Notes: generated by a model not told the origin, from the sequence alone. A stretch of DNA of 42,699 nucleotides from Herpetosiphon gulosus (GCF_039545135.1 NZ_BAABRU010000029.1:1-42699); one strand, 5' to 3'. Numbered from the stretch's first letter, positions 1 to 8,214 are shown. Made by a program: numbers and translations.

Positions 1-34
1 GACATGGGGGTGCAATGCACGTCAGATGAGCAGT

Positions 35-98
35 ATTGCCGACGATCGGCCACATTGGGCACGATTGCCGACGATTATTGAGCGCGATTGCTAACGAT
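35..98 (+). repeat. Array of five 12-bp repeats, ATTGNNNNCGAT
   Basis: Five copies of ATTG-N4-CGAT start at 35, 54, 64, 77 and 87. Copies one and three are identical (ATTGCCGACGAT). Two neighbouring pairs are spaced exactly 10 bp and share their terminal AT, so the sites would lie on the same face of the helix. The array ends about 25 bp before the first gene remnant. It could be a multi-site operator or a few iterons of an origin lying mainly outside the window. No replication gene is visible, so the function is open. Confidence 0.45.
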
Positions 99-125
99 TT
101 TTGTGTAGTATAGGGCGGAAAGTGA

Positions 126-584
126 CAGCATGGCCATCGACCGCATATCACGATGGCCGCCTATGATACGGTGGATTGGACAGCGTATGGGCAGGTGCTC
201 GGACGATTTGTGCAAGCGCAGCAGGCGTTGCCCATCCGGTTGCATGCCTTGGGTCTTTTTCCTGAGACAGGGGTGGTGTTCCTTGCACCACGGGTTACGG
301 CATCCCTGCTCACCCTCCATACCACACTTTTGGCAGCCTGTGCATCGGTGGAGGATGCGCCTCTCGCCTATGCCCACCATTTGGGTGTGAACACATGGAT
401 GCCGCATTGTACGCTCGCACGAGGACAAACACTATCGCAGGCGACGTCGATTGTTGCGACGTGTAGTCGTCACTGGCAAGCGATTGATGGCATGATTGAC
501 GGGATTGGCATCCTGATTCCGCCTGCGGTGATCGACGTGGCGCAATACCCCTTTGTACCCATGCCGCACCAGATGCAGGAATAA
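126..584 (+). pseudogene. 2'-5' RNA ligase-like (2H phosphoesterase) gene, 5'-truncated
   Basis: The frame carries both signatures of the 2H phosphoesterase (LigT/2'-5' RNA ligase-like) family: PHITMA at about 141-158 and PHCTLA near residue 85 counted from the ATG at 153, with a GVVFLAP strand between them. These enzymes hydrolyse or ligate 2',5' or cyclic phosphodiesters using two HxT/S motifs. The only ATG in frame (153) lies inside the first motif, and a TGA at 123-125 closes the frame upstream. An intact member would need some 25 further N-terminal residues, so I read this as a 5'-truncated remnant. A start at 153 would remove the first catalytic histidine. The C-terminal half looks undamaged. 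A sequencing frameshift just before 126 is the alternative. Confidence 0.6.
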
Positions 585-763
585 CGCATCACCATCCTGC
601 GCGTTGCCATGGCGTGAGAGGGCGGTGAATCGGTGTGGGCCGTGATCATCCCAGCTGATCACAAACCCCTGCAAAGGACTTGCACGGGGGGAGTGAACAG
701 GGTCAGTGAACACCCAAACGGGCAAATCGAAGCCCGAAACGGGGATACGGAGCTAACGACGAT

Positions 764-1138
764 TGCACTTTGGTGGGGGGTATGCTGTCGCCGTTTGACC
801 CACCAGCAAGGGCTAAAGCCTGCTGCGCTGCGCTTGCACTGGTGTTCCATCCGTCGCCATCAACCCCCCACCAAAGTGCAGCCGCCCTGCGGGGCGGCAG
901 GCGCGGCGGCTGCGCCGCGCCACCGTGGGAAATCCCATCGTCCCGGTGCTGCCTATCTCACCTCGCTTCGCGAGCGCCTGCGGCGGTTCTGACGAACGTT
1001 GCGATGGACGGCTTAACGCACGCTGGACTCATGGCTGCGCAGCCCCGTTGGGCGACCTACGGTCGGCTTGCTTCGCAACCGCTGCTTGGGGTTCGTCGCG
1101 GGGACGCTCCTCACCCGATTTCCCACGGTGGCGCGGCG
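764..1138. repeat. Non-coding stretch with two long perfect inverted repeats
   Basis: An 18-bp perfect inverted repeat pairs 764-781 with 863-880 (arm TGCACTTTGGTGGGGGGT). A 22-bp perfect inverted repeat pairs 913-934 with 1117-1138. Short GC-rich hairpins lie between and inside them. The stretch 585-1640 shows no convincing gene, since the open frames lack ribosome sites and recognisable protein character. A structured RNA or a decayed palindromic mobile element would fit. A short direct repeat (GAGCCATCACC followed by AGGG) occurs near 1165 and 1200. Confidence 0.5.
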
Positions 1139-1644
1139 ACGTGCGCTTCAACTCTCAACACATCGAGCCATCACCCAGGGTGTGCAATCACCATAGATTG
1201 AGCCATCACCAGGGCGCACTCTGCCTTGCCGCGTCTGCCGCCGTCGCTTCCGCGTGGGAGGTCAGGCCACGCCAACGCCCCTGCACGGCATGGAATCCCC
1301 AACGATGATCTGATTAACCAGTGTATCCAGTTCCAACCAGCAAGCTAGAGCGATAGCCGTGCGAGGGCTTATGCCGTGACCCTTCCCGGACGTTTTTAAC
1401 AGGGCTTCGCGTGGAATGGTCAGTGAAGGCGCGAGAATCTCCGAGAATGAAAAAACACCGCATTATCCACCTGAGGGCACACTAGGAGGCTTCTCAGTGA
1501 ATCTCTGAGGTTCACTTAAGAGGATTGAATCGGGGCTATCGATGCCTCGATAAGGCGAGACAGAGGATTGTAGAAGTCTCTATTTGAGGAACGCAGAGAA
1601 CCTATTAAGCCGTGCAAAACGTGTTTTATACTCTGTAATGAATG

Positions 1645-1734
1645 CGTTTCAATACGTTTCAATACGTTTCAGGTAATTATCGGATACTTGACAAAATGCG
1701 TTTCAATTCGTTACAATTCGTTTCACATGGTTAC
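1645..1734 (+). promoter_or_regulatory. parC-like phased repeats and partition promoter
   Basis: CGTTTC-type sites recur at exact 10-bp steps: 1645, 1655, 1665, then after a gap 1699, 1709 (CGTTAC), 1719 and 1729 (GGTTAC). A consensus -35 hexamer TTGACA lies in the gap at 1688-1693, and its -10 region would fall among the second set of sites. Two clusters of phased sites flanking a promoter are typical of type II plasmid centromeres, where ParR binds both to seed filaments and to repress the operon. The function is inferred from this layout and the genes that follow. Confidence 0.75.
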
Positions 1735-1750
1735 AGGAGGAATAAACCCA

Positions 1751-2995
1751 ATGACAACCCATGCATCAGCGACGATTGACACCGCAACCACGCCCCGCCG
1801 TGATCCGTTGACGGTCTACCAATATATGCTCACAGGCCAACCCCTTAAGGACAACAATGCCCAATTGCCTCAAACCGTGGAGGTCAAAGGTCAACCAATG
1901 ACCGCGATTGGGATTGATCCCGGCAATGGGGAAATGAAAGCAGCGATGATGGGCCTTGATGGACGGCTCGTGACTGTCCAAATCGTGTCAGCCTACCGGA
2001 TTGCCGTCACGTTGGGCGGTGGTAAAAGCCCGACCACCTACACCGTGAACGGTGGCCCTGCGTTTTGGATTGGCCGTGACGCGGTGCAAATGAAGGGTGA
2101 CGCACTTCCCATCGGCCCAACCGCGGTGCGTTTAGAAGATCCGCGCCAGATTGACTTCTATGCCGCTGGGGTGGTTGAACTCTTGATCAAAGCGCACTGC
2201 GCCCCAGGCCAATACACCCTCGCCACAGGGTTAGCATTGCCAAACATGGAGATGCAAGCCCAAGTCAAGAAGAATGAGTCAGGGGAAGAGGTGGAAGTCT
2301 TTGGTGTGGTTCCCGAAACCAAACAGGCGATTAAGGATCACATTTATGGGAAAACCTACCATGTGAATCGCACGGATGAGGATGGGGACGTGACCAACTG
2401 GCAGATCACCTTTGGCCAAGTCTATACCCAAGCCCAGAGCTATGGAACCTTCATGGCGTTGACCCATACCATCTTCGGCACGCGCCGCACGGATGGTATT
2501 CAAGAGTACGCCATCATTGATATGGGCCGTGGTGACACCCACGAAACCTTGATTCAACTCTCGCCAACCTTCCGCATGATGACCAAGCGCACAGGCGAGG
2601 GCACGATCAAGCAAGCCCGCGCCGTTGCCCGCGCCTTGGCTGAGTTTGATTTGAATGATGCCCAAGCCCAAGAAGCCTTGATCACGCGCAGTATTCTGGA
2701 TGGGGGACGGCCCAAATCGATTAATCATGTCGTCGATAAAGTGGTAGAGCGCGAAACCCAAGAAATGCTCAGCCGCTTGCTACCAGCGCTGCGCAACCGG
2801 AATGCCTTCATTGCCTTCACAGGTGGCGGAACGAAAGACGCGACCACGCTGCAAATGATTAACGACCGCATGGACAGCGTAGGGCGCTCAACCGAGAGCT
2901 TTGTGATTGTGCATCCCGAAGTCGCCAGTGTCTTGAACGCGGTCGGAACTTTGTTAAAAGTCTTATTTACCGAGCTTGCACGAAAGGGACGATAA
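1751..2995 (+). CDS. ParM-like actin-family plasmid segregation ATPase
   Basis: This 414-residue protein has the actin/Hsp70 fold motifs. The phosphate-1 loop is IGIDPGNGEMKAA (acidic residue near 56), phosphate-2 is AIIDMGRGDTHETLI, and the adenosine motif is FTGGGTKD near the C-terminus. Such plasmid actins polymerise with ATP and push replicated copies apart, coupled to DNA by a small adaptor. The start at 1751 follows AGGAGG at 1735-1740. The in-frame start at 1688 would lie inside the promoter and repeats and is rejected. The phased repeats sit directly upstream, and the next gene begins immediately after the stop, giving the standard parC-parM-parR order. The closest subfamily (ParM, AlfA or Alp type) cannot be fixed by eye. 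Confidence 0.85.
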   Translation: MTTHASATIDTATTPRRDPLTVYQYMLTGQPLKDNNAQLPQTVEVKGQPMTAIGIDPGNGEMKAAMMGLDGRLVTVQIVSAYRIAVTLGGGKSPTTYTVNGGPAFWIGRDAVQMKGDALPIGPTAVRLEDPRQIDFYAAGVVELLIKAHCAPGQYTLATGLALPNMEMQAQVKKNESGEEVEVFGVVPETKQAIKDHIYGKTYHVNRTDEDGDVTNWQITFGQVYTQAQSYGTFMALTHTIFGTRRTDGIQEYAIIDMGRGDTHETLIQLSPTFRMMTKRTGEGTIKQARAVARALAEFDLNDAQAQEALITRSILDGGRPKSINHVVDKVVERETQEMLSRLLPALRNRNAFIAFTGGGTKDATTLQMINDRMDSVGRSTESFVIVHPEVASVLNAVGTLLKVLFTELARKGR

Positions 2996-3427
2996 ATGAC
3001 AACGACCCCCAAATCGATCCGCGTCGGCGAGCGGAGTATGCAGGTGCTCGATGCCCTGCGGGTTCAGCTTGCCGATCAATATACGAGTGATTCCGCGATT
3101 TTGAGTGAAGCCGCCCGCCGTGGCTTACTCGTGATGGCGGTGGAAGCCTGGCATGCCGAGGCGGGTCAATATGGGGGACACAGCCCGAAGGAGCTTGCAC
3201 GGGTGTTGCGTCACGAGCTGACTGCGGTGTTCAACTTTCTGTTGGAGCAGGACGAATTGCCGCCGATGTTGCGGATTGCGCCTGCTCCAGCAAGTATTGT
3301 TGCCGTGCCCATGATGACCACAGCGGAGCCAGTCACTGTGACTGAACCCACGGTTGCGACGGTGGAAATTGATACCAGTGTGATGGATTTGATGCAACTT
3401 GCAGGGCAAGACGAGGAGTGGGATTGA
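2996..3427 (+). CDS. Probable ParR-like centromere-binding adaptor
   Basis: This 143-residue protein is encoded directly after the actin-like ATPase, with the ATG adjacent to the preceding stop. The N-terminus (SIRVGERSMQVLDALR, then LSEAARRGLLVMA) has the strand-helix-helix pattern of a ribbon-helix-helix DNA-binding domain. The C-terminal half is flexible and acidic, ending in DEEWD, where ParR adaptors usually carry the actin-filament contact. Its expected role is to bind the phased repeats at 1645-1734, cap the filament and repress its own promoter. The assignment rests on position and fold pattern, not on a recognised sequence match. Confidence 0.65.
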   Translation: MTTTPKSIRVGERSMQVLDALRVQLADQYTSDSAILSEAARRGLLVMAVEAWHAEAGQYGGHSPKELARVLRHELTAVFNFLLEQDELPPMLRIAPAPASIVAVPMMTTAEPVTVTEPTVATVEIDTSVMDLMQLAGQDEEWD

Positions 3428-3452
3428 GGGATGTTTTCGGATTTGACCATCC

Positions 3453-3588
3453 TGCTATAATAAGGCAACGAAAATCCCCGCACCACTAAGCGTCAACCCG
3501 TGGCCGGGGGATGGACGACCTACAACAACTAGGCCGCCGACCGCAATAATACCATGCGGGACGGCCCCAGCAAAGAAAGGGGCATCGT
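3453..3588 (+). promoter_or_regulatory. Extended -10 promoter and leader of the membrane/ATPase pair
   Basis: TGCTATAAT at 3453-3461 is a perfect extended -10 element, which can work without a strong -35. The 120-nt leader that follows contains a GC-rich inverted repeat (ATCCCCG near 3474 against CCGGGGGAT near 3504). It ends in AGAAAGGGG just before the GTG at 3589. A separate transcript for the 3.6-6.1 kb genes is therefore likely. Confidence 0.5.
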
Positions 3589-4296
3589 GTGGATGCACAA
3601 GATACGCTGTTGAATCAGGCAGGCGCGGCTGGGAGTACGCTCACCACGGCTGTTGCCACCTTCCCTTCATCAACTCCAACCCAAACTCTTGCTCAAGAAC
3701 CTGTCCGCCGCACGCCTGCCCGACCCAAACGAACGCCACATTTTAATACCACGGTCGTTTCGAGTGGGATGTATTGGGTGTTTGAAGTCATGGTTGCCGT
3801 TGGACTCATGGCCATTGCAGGCTTACTGTGGTATTGGGACGGGGCATTTACCATTAGCTTTATTGCGAAACAATCCACTGCCTTTGCCCAGTGGGGCATC
3901 TGGCAATGGACGATTCCGGTCTTTTTTACCGCTGTGACGCTTGGCGCATGGCCACGCAAAGAGATTCGCACCCGATCACACGAGCTGCGTGCGAAGTGGG
4001 GCGATACCCACGCCGATGCTGACTATGAGCGCTACGAGAGTATCCGTAAAGAGATTCGGGTACGATGGGCCATGGTGTCGATTGTCGTCCTCGTTAATAT
4101 TGGCACCTCGTTCTCAGGATTAGTGTTGTGGCTGGCGAATCGCACGGTTGATCTCTTCTTGGGCTGGACGTTTCCTGATACGGGGTGGGGATTGTATGCG
4201 CCTGCGACCGTTATCGGTATCATTCTTGCCTTTGGGCCAGAGAAGATTGGCCGTTGGGCCATGAGTCAATTAATGAAATTGTTTGGGCAGTTGTAA
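3589..4296 (+). CDS. Polytopic membrane protein, partner of the FtsK-like ATPase
   Basis: This 235-residue protein starts at GTG 3589, about 6 nt after AGAAAGGGG. The first 60 residues are polar and Thr/Pro/Arg-rich, so the N-terminus is probably cytoplasmic. Hydrophobic segments follow near residues 63-83 and 101-122, then a charged loop with many Arg/Glu (about 123-160), then segments near 162-184 and 200-220. I do not recognise the family. It lies 24 nt upstream of the FtsK/TraB-like gene and probably shares its transcript. A membrane anchor or channel component for DNA translocation or conjugation is a reasonable inference. Confidence 0.7.
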   Translation: MDAQDTLLNQAGAAGSTLTTAVATFPSSTPTQTLAQEPVRRTPARPKRTPHFNTTVVSSGMYWVFEVMVAVGLMAIAGLLWYWDGAFTISFIAKQSTAFAQWGIWQWTIPVFFTAVTLGAWPRKEIRTRSHELRAKWGDTHADADYERYESIRKEIRVRWAMVSIVVLVNIGTSFSGLVLWLANRTVDLFLGWTFPDTGWGLYAPATVIGIILAFGPEKIGRWAMSQLMKLFGQL

Positions 4297-4320
4297 TCGT
4301 CTCATCCACGTGAGGTTTAT

Positions 4321-5871
4321 ATGGGTGTAGGAACGACATTACTCTTAGTCACCATCGCCTTTGCCGTCATTGGATGGTATAAGGGGCGTGCGTGGTGGAC
4401 GCTGTACCGAACATTTCGCGCATGGGAACAACAATATCGGCAAGGGGTTCCCGTTGCTGCGATTACCGTGCCCATGCCACCATTCCCCAAGCAGGTGTCT
4501 ATTCAGCCAACGGCGATCAACAACAGCGTCAATCATCTGAAAAGCTTTGATTTTCCAGCGCCAACCGACATGACGATCTTGGATGGCGCGGCACGGGCAT
4601 TAAAGAATCCCCCATCGGACTTGCGGATTTCGATTGCTGAGCTTGATCGGCGTTCAACGCAAGCCCGTTATGGGTTTCCCTTGGGATGGTTTGCGGGGGC
4701 TGCGAATCCTGCGCTTGTTTCAGCCGCCTTTGTGGGCGATGTCAACCATATTTTGGTGACGGGGCTAACCGACTCAGGCAAAGATAATATGGTGATTAGC
4801 TGGCTCTTGGCCTTAGCCTATCGCTACCGCCCCGAACAAGTGCAAATTGCCTTTGTCGATGGAAAGAACGGCTTGTCACTGAACGGCTGGCACACCAAAC
4901 AACATACCTTCTTGTTTGCCAAATCTGGTGATCAGTTGGCAGGGGCGATGGAAGCCCTCGTCGCTGAGCGCAAACGCCGCGAACAAATTTTGTGGGATGC
5001 CCAGTGCGAAAAGTGGGAAGAATATCCTGGCAGCGATATGCCCTTGTTGATCGTCTATGTTTCAGAGTTGATGTTGCTTCAGAGTGCGGTTGGCAAAACC
5101 AGCCTTGGTGATTGGCTTAACGAGGAATTATCAGGGTGTCGCTCGGCAGGGATTCGCTACATTATCGGGACGCAGAATGCGACCAAACTCGATACCCGCT
5201 GGCGCAGCCAAATCGGCTTGCATGTCGCGGGGTATCAACAGTCGCAAGATGGCGATGAACCCAATACGGGCTTATCGCCCAAAGCATTACGCGCTTTAGG
5301 GACAACGCCCGCCAATATTGTCGTTGGCGTGCCCCCATCCGAATTGCCTGTTCCTCCGAGTGGGGCTGGGGTCTTTACCTTGGTTCAAGGGCGGCGGGTT
5401 TTAACGGTGCGAGCACCCTATGTGGATCGTGCGCAGCGATTGTGGTGGTTGCAACAATTGCCTGACCGTGCTGACACCCAAGAACTGTTGCATCAGTTTA
5501 AGCAAACGACGATGGTGGGCATGCCACGCTTTCAACCAAGTGAGGCGGTGTTGCCAAATGATCTTGTTGAGGCCCAGCCTGTGATTGCGTTTGCGGCGGT
5601 GCAAGAATCATCCCACGACCAAGGCTATGATGCATCGGCACTTGCTGATGTCTTAGCCAGTCTTCGCCAGCGTGATTTAGCAATGAACGAGGTGTTTATT
5701 GCTGCCTGTGTTGCTGCTTATAAACGCCATAAGAGCTACAGTGGAGTCATTCGTGAGTTTTGGGGTTCCTACTCTGGCGGTAAGGAGCAAGCTGTCAAGG
5801 ATGCGCTGGCTAATGCTGATCGGAAGGGTGGAGAAGCTCCAATCCTATCACCAATGGCATCGGCTGCGTAA
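4321..5871 (+). CDS. FtsK/SpoIIIE/TraB-like ATPase with degenerate motifs
   Basis: This 516-residue protein starts at ATG 4321 after GTGAGG. One transmembrane segment lies at residues 5-21. The motor domain follows, with the P-loop position at 148-155 reading GLTDSGKD and the Walker B position reading LLIVYVSELML (S248, E249). Functional FtsK-type motors read GTTGSGKS and VVIDE, so the P-loop Ser/Thr and the Walker B Asp are both replaced, while Lys154 and Glu249 remain. The downstream IIGTQ sensor-like strand is present. A helical C-terminal part (about 440-500) resembles a small DNA-binding domain. The likely role is DNA movement through a membrane pore for conjugation or segregation, as for Streptomyces TraB, but its ATPase competence is doubtful. 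Confidence 0.75.
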   Translation: MGVGTTLLLVTIAFAVIGWYKGRAWWTLYRTFRAWEQQYRQGVPVAAITVPMPPFPKQVSIQPTAINNSVNHLKSFDFPAPTDMTILDGAARALKNPPSDLRISIAELDRRSTQARYGFPLGWFAGAANPALVSAAFVGDVNHILVTGLTDSGKDNMVISWLLALAYRYRPEQVQIAFVDGKNGLSLNGWHTKQHTFLFAKSGDQLAGAMEALVAERKRREQILWDAQCEKWEEYPGSDMPLLIVYVSELMLLQSAVGKTSLGDWLNEELSGCRSAGIRYIIGTQNATKLDTRWRSQIGLHVAGYQQSQDGDEPNTGLSPKALRALGTTPANIVVGVPPSELPVPPSGAGVFTLVQGRRVLTVRAPYVDRAQRLWWLQQLPDRADTQELLHQFKQTTMVGMPRFQPSEAVLPNDLVEAQPVIAFAAVQESSHDQGYDASALADVLASLRQRDLAMNEVFIAACVAAYKRHKSYSGVIREFWGSYSGGKEQAVKDALANADRKGGEAPILSPMASAA

Positions 5872-6145
5872 CTATGTACCAACCGCACCGTCCGGACAGA
5901 GCAGTAGCACGCAGCCTATTTTGAGCGTGAGCGGCATTCCATCAGTAGCACTATCGGCTATTGAAGGGATTGATCCCGACGAGGTTCAAAAGATTGTTAA
6001 GGCTACCCCAAACTACTCATCACGCCGCGTATTGTGTCAAGCCTTATTTGGCTTAAGCGGTGGCGCTCCCTATAACAAAGTGAAGCTGGTGTGTGATGCA
6101 CTTGGGTTGCTCAATGGGAATCAACCACTGCAACAGGCTGCCTAA
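5801..6145 (+). CDS. Small C-terminal-domain-like protein overlapping the ATPase gene
   Basis: This reading frame overlaps the 3' end of the FtsK-like gene in a different frame and continues 274 nt past its stop. Possible starts are ATG 5801 and 5813, neither with a well-placed ribosome site. The part after the overlap (GIPSVALSAIEGIDPDEV to DALGLLNG) is well-behaved protein. It includes ALFGLSGGAPYNKVKLVCDAL, whose pattern recalls EFWGSYSGGKEQAVKDAL at the end of the ATPase. It could be a second helix-turn-helix-like unit. Either it is a separate small gene, or one longer protein has been split by a frameshift near 5800-5860. Confidence 0.5.
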   Translation: MRWLMLIGRVEKLQSYHQWHRLRNYVPTAPSGQSSSTQPILSVSGIPSVALSAIEGIDPDEVQKIVKATPNYSSRRVLCQALFGLSGGAPYNKVKLVCDALGLLNGNQPLQQAA

Positions 6146-6193
6146 TAAATAGATATACACGAGCCATTAAAGAGGTATGAAATTAATTTTATG

Positions 6194-6230
6194 CAACGTA
6201 CTTCCAAATAGGAGGTACGTTGTATTTTTT
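6194..6230 (+). terminator. Rho-independent terminator
   Basis: A 12-bp stem with a single G-T wobble (CAACGTACTTCC at 6194-6205 with GGAGGTACGTTG at 6211-6222), a 5-nt loop and a T-run at 6225-6230. It closes the transcript of the 3.6-6.1 kb genes and isolates them from the AT-rich cassette downstream. Confidence 0.9.
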
Positions 6231-6358
6231 ACAACTATGCCTTAAGTAATGGATTACAGGATACTTTATCTTGATTTTCCCAATTATAATGTGTTAGGAT
6301 TATCGTTGTTATGGTAGGACTTGCTTATGGTAATTCTATATTTCTATAGGGGGCAAGT

Positions 6359-6799
6359 TTGAATAGAGAATATGAAACTCAATGGGATGGAATCGTTTAT
6401 ATCCACAACGATCAACACAGAGATGGTAAAGGTACTAAGTCACAGTGGACTATTTCAAAATCGGAAGAGCTATGTTGCTTTGAACATGCGGCAAGGCTCC
6501 TTTTTATTGAAAAGCTAGGTTTGGAAAATACTAGTGAAGGCTGGGGATTGTATCTTATTGATGAACAAGTTGAATATTTAGGAAATTCGTCCACGGAAGG
6601 ATCGAAATCTTTGAGATTTTTTATTGCTAAATTTGTAGATGGAAATGAAAATGGTAAGTGGCATGGATACCCTGCTGGTCCTGGTGGTAGATCCCAAGAT
6701 ATTCCACCAGGAGATGTGTTACTCTACTGGGTCGGCATGAACTATCTACGACCTGGAGCAATGCGAAAAATAGTAAAAAACCAATACACTAAACCGTGA
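6359..6799 (+). CDS. Unrecognised protein, first gene of AT-rich cassette
   Basis: This 146-residue protein starts at TTG 6359 with TAGGGGGC about 7 nt upstream. It has no signal peptide or membrane segment. It is rich in aromatic residues and has a distinctive C-terminal block with HGYPAGPGG, then QDIPPGDVLLYWV, then MRKI. I have a vague sense of similar small plasmid or phage proteins but cannot name a family. Base composition drops sharply relative to the partition region, and the codons are A/T-ending, which suggests a foreign source shared with the next gene. The two genes are 101 nt apart on the same strand. Confidence 0.65.
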   Translation: MNREYETQWDGIVYIHNDQHRDGKGTKSQWTISKSEELCCFEHAARLLFIEKLGLENTSEGWGLYLIDEQVEYLGNSSTEGSKSLRFFIAKFVDGNENGKWHGYPAGPGGRSQDIPPGDVLLYWVGMNYLRPGAMRKIVKNQYTKP

Positions 6800-6900
6800 T
6801 ACTGTTTATATAGGTACTTTTTGAATAACATAATTACAGTGAGTCTTTGTCACAGTAATCATAATAGAGGGAAAATTTTCCTCTACCTGAAGGATAAATT

Positions 6901-8214
6901 ATGAAAGCTATAACTATGACGATTCAAGGTGAATTTTATGATAGCTATATATATGCTGGATTATTATATTTATGGACGCTAGACGGAGAAATTGTTACCA
7001 TTAATTGGAATAAACTTATCAAATCTGTAAGCGAGTCACAGCCAGATGAGCTACAGTTTGCAACACACTGTGCATTCAATAAAGGCAGTTATTTATATCA
7101 AAATGAGTGGATGCTGTTTCGTAAAGATATTGAAATGGTGGGCAGGTTACATGATAGATTTACTACACTTGCATCTACGCCAATAGAATTTGATTCATTT
7201 TATAATGATATGTCCAAATTTATTCAATCAAGAGCTAATAATAGTTTTCTTTTCCCTCATGCTGATATACTATTATTTCACGATAATATATTTGTCGGTA
7301 ATAATAAAGGAATTGAATCTGTAAAAAGAACTTCTATTAATCGTAATTTAAAACATGATAATAATAAAAAAATAAGTGATATTCCAGTATTTAGCCTATC
7401 TGCTAATAATTACTTAATTGCTATGGCATCTGGGGAAGATGGTATGTATGAGTATAATATTCAGGATACAGAAAATAAAGACGTGATTCAGCGATCAGAG
7501 AATGAATGTTTTTTTGTGCGTTGGATCTATACAAGTATCTTTGGATCATCACACGAAAAAGGATATATTGCTGACTTTGCCCCAGATAATGATGCTAAAC
7601 AACTTGCTCAATCGATTTCTACTAGAACTGAGATAAGCGAATCACAAGAAACTTTACTTGTGACTTTACCTAAGTTAGAAAGGATTTCAACTACCCACCA
7701 AGATCATCTTGAGACACCAAATAGCACACCTAAAAAAAGGAAAGCTCCTAGAAAGTTTAAGAATTTTATATATTCTGCTAATTTATTTGAAAATTCAGAC
7801 GAACAAGATCGATATGTTTGGGGATCTCATGATAAAATCTGTTTAATCAATAAAGATAATATTTATGTAATTAAGTATAATCCAAATCTATCAAATAGGT
7901 ATAAACCTATGGGACGTATAAATATTACCAAAAGTGGTTTAAATATACATGAGCTTGGCGATATTGTTAGCTGTGATAGTAGCTACTTTGGTTATATAAT
8001 TGAATTTGATGAAGGATTAGTAATTATTAATGGTAATGAAGAATTCATGGTTTTGAATGGTGAACCTGTTAATTGGCGTGTTTTCCCAGACTCAAGAGAT
8101 TATTTAAATCAAATGCACGTTATCTATGATGACTGTATAAAAATATTGTCGTTTTATGATGATTATTTTATTAATCAAAATGCAAAGATTGCTGGATTGA
8201 GTAAGCAAGTTTAA
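6901..8214 (+). CDS. Unrecognised large protein, possible beta-propeller
   Basis: This 437-residue protein starts at ATG 6901, the first codon after a CCTGAAGGATAA leader. Short alternating hydrophobic/aromatic strands recur along the length (for example IYAGLLYLWTLDGEIVTINW, DILLFHDNIFVGNNKG, DEQDRYVWGSHDKICLINKDNIYVI, FDEGLVIINGNEEFMVLNGEP), each followed by a turn. This looks like a repeated beta-sheet blade architecture, though no WD or Kelch motif is clear. A basic linker (TPKKRKAPRKFK) lies near residues 277-288. There is no signal peptide. The gene is very AT-rich. A sensing or scaffold role beside the 146-residue protein is only a guess. Confidence 0.65.
   Translation: MKAITMTIQGEFYDSYIYAGLLYLWTLDGEIVTINWNKLIKSVSESQPDELQFATHCAFNKGSYLYQNEWMLFRKDIEMVGRLHDRFTTLASTPIEFDSFYNDMSKFIQSRANNSFLFPHADILLFHDNIFVGNNKGIESVKRTSINRNLKHDNNKKISDIPVFSLSANNYLIAMASGEDGMYEYNIQDTENKDVIQRSENECFFVRWIYTSIFGSSHEKGYIADFAPDNDAKQLAQSISTRTEISESQETLLVTLPKLERISTTHQDHLETPNSTPKKRKAPRKFKNFIYSANLFENSDEQDRYVWGSHDKICLINKDNIYVIKYNPNLSNRYKPMGRINITKSGLNIHELGDIVSCDSSYFGYIIEFDEGLVIINGNEEFMVLNGEPVNWRVFPDSRDYLNQMHVIYDDCIKILSFYDDYFINQNAKIAGLSKQV

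Noticed and set aside
770-1308. Overlapping open frames of 119-143 codons on the plus strand
   Set aside because: They cover the inverted-repeat region, have no ribosome sites and read as low-complexity Ala/Arg/Pro/His peptide, so they are by-products of high GC.
1688-1750. Earlier start of the actin-like gene at 1688
   Set aside because: It would place the first 21 codons in the TTGACA box and the phased repeats. AGGAGG is positioned for ATG 1751.
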